From positions 441,501 to 505,500 of the forward strand of contig JAOTON010002103.1 in NCBI GenBank assembly GCA_034440635.1: a DNA stretch of 64,000 nt, read 5' to 3'. Below the pieces are notes generated by a model. It saw only the letters and a list, made by a program, of their open reading frames with translations. It was not told where the DNA came from and made no database searches. This stretch comes from Lepas anatifera (lineage: Eukaryota; Arthropoda; Thecostraca; Lepadidae). The stretch's first letter is position 1; the number at the start of each line of letters is the position of its first letter. Both the position numbers and the translations under genes were made by a program. This document shows positions 45,610-56,215 of this stretch, piece by piece.

Positions 45610-45623
45610 CTTCTTATGGGACA
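45610..45623. repeat. SINE target-site duplication, left copy
   Basis: CTTCTTATGGGACA, identical to 45811-45824. Confidence 0.9.
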
Positions 45624-45810
45624 ATAATAATAATTTTTGGGGCTTATCGACGCACCAACTGCCAGGGTCATATGGCGTCGCCAACTCTTTCCCTGTTGGA
45701 AGGGTTTCTCGGGGAGCCAGCTTGCTCCTTGTTCAGGGAAGCCGCCGGGCCTTGAACCCGGGTCGGCTGAATGGAAGCCAGCTACGCTGACCACTCCACT
45801 ACCGCGCCCC
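45624..45810 (-). mobile_element. tRNA-derived SINE, family S2, copy b, nested in the LINE
   Basis: A clean 187-bp copy on the minus strand. Head GGGGGCGCGGTAGTGGAGTG, B-box GGGTTCAAGGCC, body with GAGAAACCCTTCCAAC and GTTGGTGCGTCGATAAGCCC, tail of TTATT repeats. The perfect 14-bp duplication gives the exact family limits. Confidence 0.95.
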
Positions 45811-46683
45811 CTTCTTATGGGACAGAGGCTCCAAAGCATTGCGACGAAAGGCTTCAGATACTCAAAACAAATTTTGGAAGGATGTATTAGTCTCCCTCAG
45901 CAGACTAGCCGAGTCATTTATTTTAGAACCCGAACAGTTAAGCGCATGCAATCTCTGGTTCTCAGACGCAACCAAGTTCTGTCGTGGAATTCACCGCTCT
46001 TGGTACAATCGGGGCATGAGAACTTTGAATGATTTGTTGGATCAAAACGGGAGAATTTTGAGCTTTGAGCAAGCTAGGGAAATTTTCAACATGCCGGGTA
46101 CATTCTTGGATTATGTTGGATTAATAGATAGTCTGCCAGAGGCGTGGAGGGAGAGCGAACGGAGGAAACTGCCGTCGCCCATAATTCACCCTATAGTGGC
46201 GTACCTGTTTAACGAAACCGTGACCTCTAAATGTTTCTATAGTATACTATTACAGGATCTGCGAAAGGAACACACGCACAAATGGGTGCAAAAATGGGGC
46301 TTAAGACTTGGTGAGGACCTAGAATGGTCAGAAATTTTCAGAAACGTTATTAGCATAACTAGGTGTAGTGGATACAGAGCCCTACATTATAAAATAGTTA
46401 CTAGCATTGAGGTAACATGTTGCTCCATAAAATGGGAGTGGAAGAGACCAGTACCTGCAGGCGACGCCAAATCAGGGAGGAAACGATAGTACATAAATTT
46501 TGGGATTGTCAAATCGTCAAACAATTTTGGAACACTGTAAATGAGTGGTTGGTCGCTATTGGGGCGAGGGGGGTGAACGACACTTTTACTGATCGGCAAG
46601 CTCTCTTCGGTGTTAGGGACCCATTTATAAGCCATGTCATTATCGTAGTAAAATATATATTACGCAAGGGAGGTGGTCTCTGA

Positions 46684-47237
46684 GCATGTCAAGCGGATTC
46701 TGCGCCGAGATAAGCAATGTGAAGAGGTAGCAGTTTTGATGGAAAACAGTGGCGAGAGACGTAGTCCAGTCGGTAAATGGCAAAATGTCAGAGGCCAGTC
46801 ATTGGAGCTGGTGTGAAGTAGGGAACACGATTATGCTAAGTGTGCAAGTTTTTTATGATGGCCGCCATCAAATTGCAACCAGGCTGTGTGTCATTATCAC
46901 CAGTGTGATTGGTCATGCAGATGTTCAGTTTTCCATAAACGTTTTCAGGCATACATATGTAAGCATTCGATCTGAATTAGCGGCGAAGAAAGCCTTCCCA
47001 AAAAAGTTATATTGTGAAGTTTCAATTGCTGTGAGCTGTGCCTTTCATCATTAACACGTTGTGCAATATTCTTTCTGTGCGTGCTCGCTGCTAACTGAAA
47101 TGTCACAGAGGACGGCTCCGGGGTGGAGCTGGCCGGGCGGGTTCTGCTGCTTCTTACCGTGTGCGTTAGTTACCATTAGTCATTGTGCGTTGTGCATGTT
47201 ACTGTGCTCGTGATTAGATATAAAAAAATGAGAAAAA
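46684..47237 (+). other. LINE 3' untranslated region
   Basis: Non-coding, with a GC-rich patch near 47110-47160. It ends in an A-rich tail at 47221-47237, followed by the right target duplication. Confidence 0.7.
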
Positions 47238-47251
47238 AATATGCCCTTGCT
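47238..47251. repeat. LINE target-site duplication, right copy
   Basis: AATATGCCCTTGCT; pairs with 38261-38274. Confidence 0.9.
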
Positions 47252-47944
47252 AGGTCAAATTGTGAAAATGGCCTGACTTTGAGCTAGGTCAGGGTCACAG
47301 GTTGACCTAGTATGGTCATATTGCATATCAATCGACTCCCCGTGACAATATAATCACAATGCAAGCAAAATGGAAGCTTTATTTAAATTCAGTGAGCAAT
47401 TATTGGCAAAACAATTACGGTATGCTCCTGTGACCTGACATGACCTTTGGGAGGACAGATGGTCAAAAAATTAACCTTATGGTCAAGATAATTGTAAGAA
47501 TACACGGTGTGAGGATTTTCAGCTTTATCTATCCAGCATGCACTGAAAACACGACATTTCAATTTTTCATCATAGACTTATAATGGGGTGACCAAAAAAT
47601 TGACCCCACCTTAGGTGAAAAATATCGAAATTCTGACATAGGAGATATCTAGACCCCAATGACCTTATTATATTGTAAAAGTTTCAAATTGATCGATTGG
47701 CAGATGTTCCTTAGGCGCCGCTTCAAACTCGTGATTTTAGGTTTTGAGGTCGGGTCGCTTGACGTTAGATAGCTCCTTGACCTGACATGGCCCGACCTAA
47801 AAAATTAGTCAGATGCGTAAAATTAATCAGGAATAAGGTACTGTAAGTTTTGTTGCTCTGCGTCCTTTCATTTTTGCGTTATCTGGGGAAAACCAGGAGC
47901 AGGGGCGAATCTCGGAATTTCTCCCCCAGTGGGGCGCGTGTATG

Positions 47945-48737
47945 TGTGGGGTAAATGGTGTAAGTGTGTATGTGTAGTGGTGTGGTGTAAGTGTATGTGT
48001 AGGGTACGGGCTGTAGGAGGTGCCACGAGGAGAACTGTTTATTAATGTGTGGTTTACGGTTTTTGGGATTTCTATAGATTGTTTATTTTGCATCCTGCCA
48101 AGTCTTTACAAACATGAAGGATTTGCATTGAACAGTATTTGTCTGTGATGCGTGTAGTGGGGTGATGCAATATGGTGTTGTCTCCCAGATACTTACCCTC
48201 TTCTTTTCTCCTAGCGTGTCCTAAATGCTCCATGAAGCGTGCTCGAATTTGGCGAGTTTTTCCCTTATATGAAACATGTTGCAAAGTAGGCATGCGATAA
48301 GATATAGTGTAATTTTGGTGTGGCACTTTCCCGGAAACCCGGCGTTGCACGTGCTGCGTGATTTACTGTGACCTTTGGGGCATGGTGGTGGCTGCAGTGA
48401 TGACGTTTTGAGGATATTTGAGAGTGTCCCGTCGCTCTTGCAGGCTATTGTAATGTCTAGGCCTGGGGATTTGGCTGCGGTGGTGATTTTGTGGGTGAGC
48501 TGCTCATCAATGTATGGGAGAGAGGTGGAAGTTGTGTTCCTGTTCTGGTTCTTGCTGCGTTGTAAACGTGGCTTATATTTGGCAGCATTTTGTATGTTTT
48601 TGATGAGTTTAGCTGGGTATCTGTTCGACATAGATAGTAGGCAGGTCTGAGCCCAGGCGAATGACGCTAAGTGACTGTGAGTGTATAATGGTTGTTTTAG
48701 TTTGGATAGGACGAGTGGAAGTAAAATGTAGAATTAT
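47945..48737 (-). mobile_element. Penelope-like element, 5'-truncated inverted copy
   Basis: The minus strand encodes the end of a Penelope-like polyprotein. It has RYPAKLIKNIQNAAKY and LPYIDEQLTHKITTAAKSPG, then a GIY-YIG endonuclease region (YKGKTRQIRARFMEHLGHAR) in a shifted frame. The 3' end is CA-rich on the minus strand (47945-48000). It begins exactly where the forward copy starts (near 48738), so the two are head to head. Confidence 0.8.
48072..48350 (-). pseudogene. GIY-YIG endonuclease domain of the Penelope-like element, fragment
   Basis: YKGKTRQIRARFMEHLGHARR matches the Y-x-G-x-T-x6-R-x3-H pattern of GIY-YIG nucleases that follow the RT in Penelope-like elements. It is out of frame with the linker at 48221-48631. 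In active copies this domain cuts target DNA. Confidence 0.75.
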
Positions 48738-49082
48738 CTACGTGACTCTAATCCACTTCACGTAAGTCAACTCGATAGGATTGAGGATGAACGGTTTAAT
48801 GCAATGGAAAGTGATGAAAATGTTCTTAAGTCACTTCCGCTTAACGATAACACCCCTAATGCCGATCAAAACGTCAGTGTTGACCATAGCCCAGACACCA
48901 ATACAAACACGACACCGGTAAAATTCCTCAACCTAAGCCGTCAGACGATTAGTAACACACTTTCTAATGTTTTGGAAAAGGGACCCAACTTTGCTCTTAC
49001 GCGATACATTAGCACATGGATACTGGAAAAAGTTGAGGCAAGTTTAGAGGGCGGGACATTTGCTATAATATGGAAGGAATAA
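48738..49082 (+). pseudogene. Penelope-like protein, N-terminal region
   Basis: Frame LRDSNPLHVSQLDRIEDERF runs to the stop at 49080-49082. The segment VLEKGPNFALTRYIS resembles the conserved N-terminal motif of Penelope-like RTs. The only in-frame upstream ATG is followed directly by a stop. An internal ATG lies at 48804. Confidence 0.75.
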
Positions 49083-49856
49083 GTGGAGGAGAGACAAAGA
49101 CGAGCTCTCCGCCCAAAAACAGACGAGCCACCGAATCCGCCTCCGCGACTCCCGCCTCCTGAATCACACTCAGCCAACACCACACCAAACACCCGTGCCC
49201 ACACACAAGCCCAAACAGGGCACACGAGAAACAAAACTAGTTCCCAGGTTCAGTGACACACCTACATGCCAACCACCAAGAGCAGGCATAGCAACTGAGC
49301 ACGCACTGTAGACTTTCAAGCAGATAGTGATGATCATTGAAATTCACCATAAGGGCAAAACACCACCTAACCACGCCACAAATGATATTCAGATGGTAAA
49401 ACTACTGAAAAGAATATGAAAACTGTGATAAAGCTCTCAGATAAATGCAAAGGTTTAGTAATAATGGATAAGGAAGATCACATTCAGAGAAGCGATTGTA
49501 GGAGACTATCAGCGTATTAGCACTAACCCTACGAAAAAGCATGATAAAACTGCCGCAAGCATTAAAAAAACAGGATGAAAGAAAAACTTACGGAAGCTTA
49601 TCCAATCCATCAATCCTACAGTCAAGGACAGCCGAGATATACGGCTTACCCAAAACGCATAAGCCTAACAACTCACTTTGACCCATAGTATCAGCCTGTG
49701 GGGATCCCTTGGATAAATTGTCATTTGTAGCGCATAATCACGCTGTTACTAGTGTTTGTCCCGGCTCACCTTACAAACAGCGCTGCTACCTGGACAGAGT
49801 GGAGTCCAAGCTTCGCTGCAGCTTCACAGCGGGTAGAATAGCATTTACTATGGATG
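49083..49856 (+). pseudogene. Penelope-like RT, first conserved motifs, decayed
   Basis: Pieces in several frames: KLSDKCKGLVIMDKEDHI near 49425-49480, and AEIYGLPKTHKPNNSL with PIVSACGDPLDKL near 49630-49720. These are the LPK-x-HK and RPIVS motifs of Penelope-like RTs. The segment ends at residues MDV just before the B5 insertion. Asp of motif A is therefore next to the insertion site. Confidence 0.8.
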
Positions 49857-50879
49857 TTAACCCTCGCCCCACCGGGGGCATCGATGGCCCCCTAAGGTTT
49901 TTCCGGGATAACAGAAAAACGATGAAGCGCAGCACCGCGGTTGAAGGCTCTACCTCTCACCCCATCACTTTCCCACCATCCCTGAAATTGTTTACTCCAG
50001 GTCACCCAAGGTCAGGCTACCAGGCGAGGTCAACCAAGGTCACCTCACTTCAACGTTTGAGCTCTATAAGAGCTACAATTCTAAGTCAATCGATTTGAAA
50101 CTTCCTACATTTCATGACCCCTCCAGGGTCTACAAGGCGTATATCCGGGATTTTTCGATTTCGTGACTTGAGGTCAGGTGACCTCTCCCATTGAAAAGGC
50201 ATGGGAAAAAGCTGTCTTATGATCTAAAAGTCACAAAAACGATTCAAAATGCTCGGCTTGCTCAGAAAAGTTTTCTGCGATACTCTTTCACGGATCCCAG
50301 GGGCCATATTTGCCCTTTGACCTCTCCGAGGTCATGCAAGGTCACCAGGGGTCAAAAATAGTGTTTTGACAATAGCTTTTAACCTAATTAAGCTAGAGCG
50401 CTGAATCAAACACCATCGTGTATGTCTCGTCACTGGCTTTCATTTGATATACGAAAAAATCACCTTCTGACCTTTCGTGACCTCAGGTCATATTAGGTCA
50501 CGAGGTGACCTATAGAGGTCAAACGACTGGTGGGAGGTCATTACGCTCCACATAGCGGAAAAAGGTCTGGCATTTTCTTATGAAATATACTTTACCAGAC
50601 CTCAATAGCTCTAATGGTATAAGACTTATGCCCTGTTTGCTTAAGCATTGCATTTTGGAGTGAAAATAGCCGATCTTAACCTAACTTGACCTCTGGAGGT
50701 TAAACCATTGACCTGAGCGCTTAAACATGCTGAGTAATTTCTTACTGAATTCATGCGAGCTTTCTAATGCGCTTTGCATATTTGCGCTAACCCTCATATT
50801 TTCGAAGTTAGAGGGGGGCGCCATTGATGCCCCCTGTGGGGCGAAGGTGGCGCTGGACCCCCGGTGGGGCGCGGGTTAA
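49857..50879 (-). mobile_element. TTAA element, family B copy 5, in the RT motif A of the Penelope-like element
   Basis: Element of 1023 bp, TTAA at 49857-49860 and 50876-50879, reverse orientation. The left palindrome is reduced to GGGGCATCGATGGCCCC and the right one to GGGGCGCCATTGATGCCCC. The terminal words remain clear. Confidence 0.9.
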
Positions 50880-51010
50880 TAATCTTTATGGTAACATACC
50901 CACGGCAGAGGTCATAAGCTCAACTATTGCATTGATTCGTACTCATGCGACTAAAATCAAATTGGTTGGTCTTACTATTCCCGACTTAGAATATATTTTA
51001 AAACATTGTC
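50880..51010 (+). pseudogene. Penelope-like RT, motif A region
   Basis: NLYGNIPTAEVISSTIALIR up to LEYILKHCL. It corresponds to the L-[FY]-TN-[IV]-P segment just after the motif A Asp in Penelope-like RTs. Cut at 51011 by element F. Confidence 0.8.
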
Positions 51011-53278
51011 TTAACCCATTAACGCCCAGCGGGTCATTTTTGTCCTCTGACTTTGACAGGCTGCAGAATCGGTACCAGTGAAGCGATCTTCATGTTTATG
51101 ATATGGATGTGTGTTTCAGAGCGTGGACAAGCTGGAAAAATGTATTTGAAAATTCTAGGTTTTTATGGGACGATTTTGGTGGAACTTATTTTGGCGAGGT
51201 TTTGGTCAGCGTGAGATAGCTCTGCAAATTTTGTTTCTCGCAATAACATATGGAAAGCTGAAAAGGGTTTGCATGATTGACATTAAGCCAAGACCTCTAG
51301 GAGTCAGATGGTGAAGAAGGGGTAAGATTGTCTTGAACGGCTTTGCCATGAGACATCGTCAAATATGAAGCGGACAAAAATGACCCGCTGGGCGTTGCGG
51401 ACATCTGCGGGCCGCTGAAAATGAGGAAAAGGATGTGTCCTGTCCTCCCGTCTGGTGCGTTAGGTGCACAATGTTACCTAGAGGGAAGGGAGGCATTGTG
51501 GGTCCTGCGAATGCAGGGTTGCCAGTTTATATATTTTTCATCAAGTCTGAAGATTTTTAGTGCAATGTCGATACGTTTGGAAACTTTGAAGTTCATGAAA
51601 TGCTTCCTACCGTTTTCGGGGTCTGTCTTATTTTGGGAATGATTATCACATAATTTTAACGGAAACATGCAAGATGGTTCCAGTAGTTTGCAAAGGCGTT
51701 ATTAAATACAATTTTCAGGGGTTTTGAAAACTTATCGAAATTTTAGCACTGACTAAAAGCTAGCAGAGCCTTGTCTTTTCCCCTTGATGGATTGTGTGTA
51801 GTGGATAGAGAGAATAGGGAACAGTAGCGGATTGAGGACTTCATTGGGTGGTGGGGGGGGGGTTAGGGGTCTCGAGCCTCCACCGCCATGGCCTGGGAAC
51901 AGCCCTCAGTAATGCATTTAGGTACCATAGGCACACTGACATTTCGGTAGGAGGAGGGGGGGGGCTTGATCCTTCCTAGCCCCCTTGTGTCCACTAATGA
52001 TTGAAAGCCAATGACCAGCTGACAAAAATGAGTTGGAAATTATCGCGGCCGCCGCGCTGGTTTGTTTTGACGAGATGGTGCAGTGTCAAACGTCTGGAGC
52101 AGTATAAAACGGGTGAAAGCTTGGGAAGTTCTAGAACTTCTGTCTAAAACGCAACTAGCACTATTTTTGCTTGGTTCTAGTCAAGTGAAACTACCATGAG
52201 TGAACATCCCGGGGGTTAGGAGGAGGGGTCAAGACCTGCCTGTATTTTTTGTCTCCCACAGACTTTGTCTAGGGCTTGGATTGCAGTGCCAGCGTTAAAC
52301 CATCCAGAACCCCTCCTGGATAGAGAAGAAATCTCCAGTCATGGAGACATAAAAATATGGAAAGCATAGTTGTTAGCAATATCACAGATCAAATCTTTTG
52401 CAGGAAAATAAGCAAAATAAGTTGTTTTAAGTGCGCAAGATAGAGGAGCGGATCAAGTGCATATCATAATCATACCATCACAAAATATATTAGTCATGAG
52501 GATGAGAAAGATGATGAGCTGACCAGCGTTACAATGACCAGTGGCGTGCCTGGAAATGTGGAGGTTCACATTTATGCAACTATGAAGCGCGCTACTTGTT
52601 CCAAAGAAAAGTTGGAAAGATGGAAATGGACTCGTTTGGAGATTTGGAGATTAATCAAGCTAATGTGCACCGCGTGGGGGAGCTAACGGATTGAGTTTTC
52701 AAAACTTTTCATCTGTATGCTGAATATTACGATTTCTCGTAGAATACTCAGTGAGCACCAGTCACATAGTCTGGGAGGCGGAGAAGGAAGGGGATAGAGA
52801 AAAAGAAACAGTTTCCCAAAACCTTTGATATTTACAAATATTCTTAAAATACTATGATGTTCACAATTTTAGTCTATCCCCCGCAAATCATCAGTCTAGG
52901 TTAACCACGTTTGTATACTATTTGCAAATATGCTGTTAGTGTTGTCTTTAATTAAACCTTAAGAGCATAGGACTGTCTAAACATTTTACTATGACCTATA
53001 TGCAAGAGGAAATAAAAACACTTCACAGAACTGCAGTAAAAGCGATGCGCACTGGGCCGCTGAGTGCGGTGACAGCGCCGCCCGGGAGCCGGCCGCGTAG
53101 TGCCAGCCGATGTCCCAAACGCCCAGCGGGTCATTTTTGTCCGGTGTCATATCTCAGAATCTAAAAGTGGTATCGATTTAAAACTTTAGGAACATCTTAT
53201 TGGGCATATTCTAAGCATAGGAAAACATTTTTTTGCCAATTTTAAGGCTGGAACTAGGTGCGGGCGTTAATGGGTTAA
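51011..53278. mobile_element. TTAA element, family F, 2.27 kb
   Basis: TTAA at 51011-51014 and 53275-53278, with inverted ends CCCATTAACGCCC and GGGCGTTAATGGG. The subterminal word CGCCCAGCGGGTCATTTTT occurs three times: 51023 forward, inverted ending near 51394, and forward at 53120. There is no AGGTCA enrichment and no recognisable transposase. The interior includes G-rich patches near 51850 and 51955. It is piggyBac-like by target and end sequence. Confidence 0.85.
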
Positions 53279-53686
53279 CAACATTTACGCCAGATTTGGG
53301 AGGGAAATATTCAAACAAACTAATGGCATAACAGTGGGCAGCCGTATAGCACCCCTATCGGCAATCCTTTTCATGAACACCATGGAATCCCTGATCCCAT
53401 CAGCCAATGAATGCCAACCTATCATTTACTTGAGGTGTATAGATTATATATTTGGAATATGGACACATGGCTCTGAGGCCCTGGCAACATATTTCACTTT
53501 CATCAATAATTTATCACCCGGCTCTCAAGTCCAGCATAGATAGGTCAGACCACTCCCACCATCAACAGATTCCCTTCCTAGACACCCTCCTGACCGTACA
53601 TCCCTCTGGAAAGTACATCACAGAACTCTATATAAACCCATGGCCGCCCATAATTCTACATTCTACTTCCACTCATCCTTTGCAAA
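53279..53686 (+). pseudogene. Penelope-like RT, catalytic core and following motifs
   Basis: NNIYARFGREIFKQTNGITV, then GSRIAPLSAILFMNTMESLI, then the motif C position reads RCIDYIFGIW. Active Penelope-like RTs have Y-V-D-D here, so the tyrosine and the second aspartate are gone. After a stop near 53541 the next frame gives HHQQIPFLDTLLTVHPSGKY, the PFLD motif. Cut by A7 at 53687. Confidence 0.85.
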
Positions 53687-54533
53687 TTAACACGCGCATT
53701 GATGGGGGCGGACACCCGCCCCCCTCAGGTTTTTCAGAGATAGCAGAAAAACGGCGGCGCTTAGCGCAGCCATACTTGGCATACCTTTTCCTTCATCATT
53801 TTTACAACTTCCGTGAAAGTTTTAAGGTTAGGTCATCTCAGGTCAGGTCACCAGTACAGGTCAAGTGACCCGACCTAAAAAAAGTTTAAGATAGCATAAG
53901 TCCGAGCAGGGTGAACTTATCCAATTGAAACTCATAGCACATAATAGCCCCACCGAGTTCTCTAAAATATGTTCCGGTATTTTTTATATCGATGACCTAA
54001 GGTCAGGTACGAGGCATGACCTCTCCATTGGAAATAAATGGGAAAATGGGTTTTTACGGAATAACTAAGTAACGGATGGTGATAGAGCGTTTATTTTAGC
54101 TCCATTACACTCACCTGGGCTTTGCGATTCTAATGATATGCATTTTATATAATTTGACCCTGACCTGAGTTCAGGTCAGGTCAAATCGTTGATTTGACCT
54201 AGCAAGGTCAAGTTATATATCATTCGATTCGGCTTGCTAAGAGGATTCATGTAGTTTAAGTTGTTTTGCTCCATCTTTACTTGTTCAGATTTAATGGCCG
54301 AAAAACTGAATTTACATGTTATCCCTTTGACGGCATGTTTTGACCTCTCGTGACCTTAAATGTGACCTGACAAAAAATGGTTCAAATGTTTTCGATGGAG
54401 AAGTGGATGGGCAGCCCATCGCCGTTTACCGTTTTTCGTTAACTACCGTGGTTCTCGAGATCTTAGGGGGGGCGGGTACCCGACCCCCCGTCAAAGTGAA
54501 GGTGGCTCAGACCCCCGTCAATGCGTGTGTTAA
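53687..54533 (-). mobile_element. TTAA element, family A copy 7, in the Penelope-like element
   Basis: Element of 847 bp, TTAA at 53687-53690 and 54530-54533. The right end has the AAGGTGGCTC linker and CCGTCAATGCGTGTG. Palindromes are slightly decayed. The host codons on both sides remain in phase across one TTAA. Confidence 0.9.
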
Positions 54534-54852
54534 AATATCCATTATACACCCACAGTCACTTAGAGCTATCCGCTTGGGGTCAGGCCTGCTTGCAAAAAAC
54601 CGTGGCCTGGAAAAAAATCATGAAACTGTTTATCTCGAACGGATACCCAGCTAAGCTCATCAAAAACATACAAAATGCTGCCAAATACCAGACATCTCAG
54701 CCACGCCCCAAGAACAACCGCAGGAACACAACTTACATCTTTCTCCCATTCACGGATGAGCAGTTCACTCACAAAATCACCACCGCAGCTAAATCCACAG
54801 GCCTACACATTACAACAGCCTGGAAGAGCGGCGAAACACTCTCAAACATTTT
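54534..54852 (+). pseudogene. Penelope-like RT, thumb and linker region
   Basis: PQSLRAIRLGSGLLAKNRGL, then in the next frame NGYPAKLIKNIQNAAKYQTS and TDEQFTHKITTAAKSTGLHI. The same segment is present in the inverted copy at 48221-48631, which carries the endonuclease beyond it. Here it stops at LSNIL where SINE S4a is inserted. Confidence 0.8.
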
Positions 54853-55052
54853 ATTTTATTTCATTAGGGCCACTCCCAACAGGCACACTTGCCTAATTAC
54901 AGGGAGTATTGGCGTGGGTGTTTTTAATGATCCTCTCCACCGGGTCAGATCGTACAGGGAAGGCGGTTTCCCGCCATGGGGATTGAACCCACGTTAATCC
55001 ATGCCATCCGATCCGAAGACGGGCAACGAAGCCATTAGGCCACCCCTAGTGG
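54853..55052 (-). mobile_element. tRNA-derived SINE, family S4, copy a
   Basis: Minus-strand reading: A-box TGGCCTAATGG, B-box GGGTTCAATCCC, GGCGGGAAACCGCCTTCCC, and a 3' end GGCAAGTGTGCCTGTTGGG then GTGGCCCTAATGAAATAAAA. It shares head, middle and tail with the copy at 62736-62931. Confidence 0.8.
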
Positions 55053-55717
55053 CCTAGTGGCCAATAGCAGTTGAAGAGCGCAGCACAGAGAAGCACAGTC
55101 AGGACGAGTGGCGCGTGATAGTCTAGTCCAGGGGGCCGGGGTTCTAGGTTTTAACCGACACAGTCCTCCGGTAACTCGGGTGTATCCGACACGTAACCGG
55201 AGGTGTTGAATAATTCGGAGAGTAATCCCACATTAGCTCCAACACATCCATTAGAAAACCGGATAATGACTTACAACAGAGTCCAGCAAAATAAAGAATT
55301 ACAAATCACTGACAATTTACTGTAAGTATGACTGACAGAATTTGCCTCCACATTCCACGTGATGCTCAGTGCAGTAACTCAAAAGAGGGGTGTCAGGCCT
55401 AGTGTCTGGAGCCGCGACTTTGCTCGTATGGGATCAAATTTGTTTCTACCAAACCTTTTCAAGTGTTAAGCATGTAAAGCAAAAACGGCAGCTGTGCCTG
55501 TATGCTGAATTAAAAACGGCGGCTGTGCTTGTATGCTGCAGTGACAGACATTGCGGCTCCCGCGAGCTTGCCATCTGGTCAGATGGTCGATAAAATTGAT
55601 GTGGTCTTTTGTAATGGTTATGCCACTACATGAGCCGTCGCCGAGAGAGCGTACCCAGGGGCAGACTACAGCGCAGTTCGCAGTACCGGCTAGTGAGCGA
55701 AAATTTTCATGTCCTGT
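55053..55717. other. unassigned sequence
   Basis: Contains a roughly 30-bp near-repeat around AAAACGGCNGCTGTGCNTGT at 55483-55533. No gene. Confidence 0.5.
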
Positions 55718-56070
55718 TTTTCCCATGTATTTCCAATAGAGAGGTAATGATCCGTACCTGACCCTAGGTCATCGATATGAAAAATCCCGGAATATATGTT
55801 GTAGTACTCGGTGGGCCCATTATGTGGTATAAGTTTCAATCCGATAGATCTCCATTTCTTACTTATATCACCTTAAACATTTTTGGAGGTGAGGTCACCT
55901 GACCTGCACTGGTGACCTGACCTGAGGTGACCCAACCTTAAAATTTTGGGGGAAAGTTGCCGAATTGATCAAGTGTGCCAAGTACGGCGGCGGTTCGCAC
56001 CGCCTTTTTCTTGCCACCGGAAAAACCCGAGGGAGGGGTGTTCAAACACCCCCACCGGGGCGAGGGTTGA
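55718..56070 (+). mobile_element. TTAA element, family D fragment (copy 4)
   Basis: Starts abruptly in the TTTTTCCCATGTATTTCC interior segment. Ends with GGGTGTTCAAACACCCC, CACCGGGGCGAGGG and TTGA at 56067-56070. AGGTCA/TGACCT pairs are present. Confidence 0.75.
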
Positions 56071-56215
56071 GGGTTTTAGGAGTTCACTGCTTTTTGCCAG
56101 GGTTGTTGCCATGATCTGGGTTTATAAAGTAAATTGTTTTGGCACCGAAAAATAAATACAAAATGACCGATTTCTACCACTCGCTCACAAAACGATGTAC
56201 CATCAATTTTCTTCA

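Larger units (their letters stand above)
45385..46683 (+). pseudogene. Tx1/L1-type LINE ORF2 C-terminal region, broken by SINE and frameshifts
   Basis: Continues as SELKTTLFRFLSGGKRDRIA and LGMIEIYSYIAALKSTWAKR, is interrupted by SINE S2b, then resumes FWKDVLVSLSRLAESFIL. Near 46410-46480 the frame shifts and the last part carries a decayed knuckle (CRRRQ...ETIVHKFWDC). The canonical C-x2-C is damaged while H-x4-C remains. It ends near 46683. Confidence 0.8.
38275..47237 (+). mobile_element. Tx1/L1-type LINE, full length but broken, with three nested insertions
   Basis: Delimited by a perfect 14-bp duplication. Order: GC-rich 5' region from 38275, ORF1 (38545-39389), spacer, ORF2 with endonuclease, RT and C-terminal knuckle (40006 to about 46683), 3' region, A-rich tail AAAAAAATGAGAAAAAA. 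Nested inside are B4 (41025-42057), an I/R1-type LINE (42116-43946) and SINE S2b (45624-45810). Removing these leaves about 5.9 kb, a normal length for this class. ORF1 and ORF2 carry stops and frameshifts, so the copy is dead. Confidence 0.9.
37941..47944 (+). mobile_element. TTAA element, family C copy 2, split by a LINE
   Basis: The C sequence runs from TTAAACACCCGCCCCGCTGG at 37941 to 38274 and resumes at 47238 (target duplication) through CCCAGTGGGGCGCGTG at 47940. The right tetranucleotide is TATG instead of TTAA. It is aligned against the intact copy at 12130-13140. Without the LINE it is about 1.03 kb. The right palindrome is degraded. Confidence 0.85.
48738..54852 (+). mobile_element. 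Penelope-like element, forward copy, cut by three TTAA elements and a SINE
   Basis: Pieces at 48738-49856, 50880-51010, 53279-53686 and 54534-54852 read in order as one Penelope-like reverse transcriptase. They are interrupted by B5 (49857-50879), F (51011-53278) and A7 (53687-54533). The copy is truncated at the 3' side by SINE S4a, so its endonuclease is missing. Each TTAA insertion leaves the surrounding codons in phase. Stops in the N-terminal part show the copy was already decaying or has decayed since. Confidence 0.9.

Noticed and set aside
51011..53278. Family F as an autonomous piggyBac transposon
   Set aside because: No frame over about 75 codons and no catalytic Asp motif seen; target site and ends fit, but coding sequence is absent.
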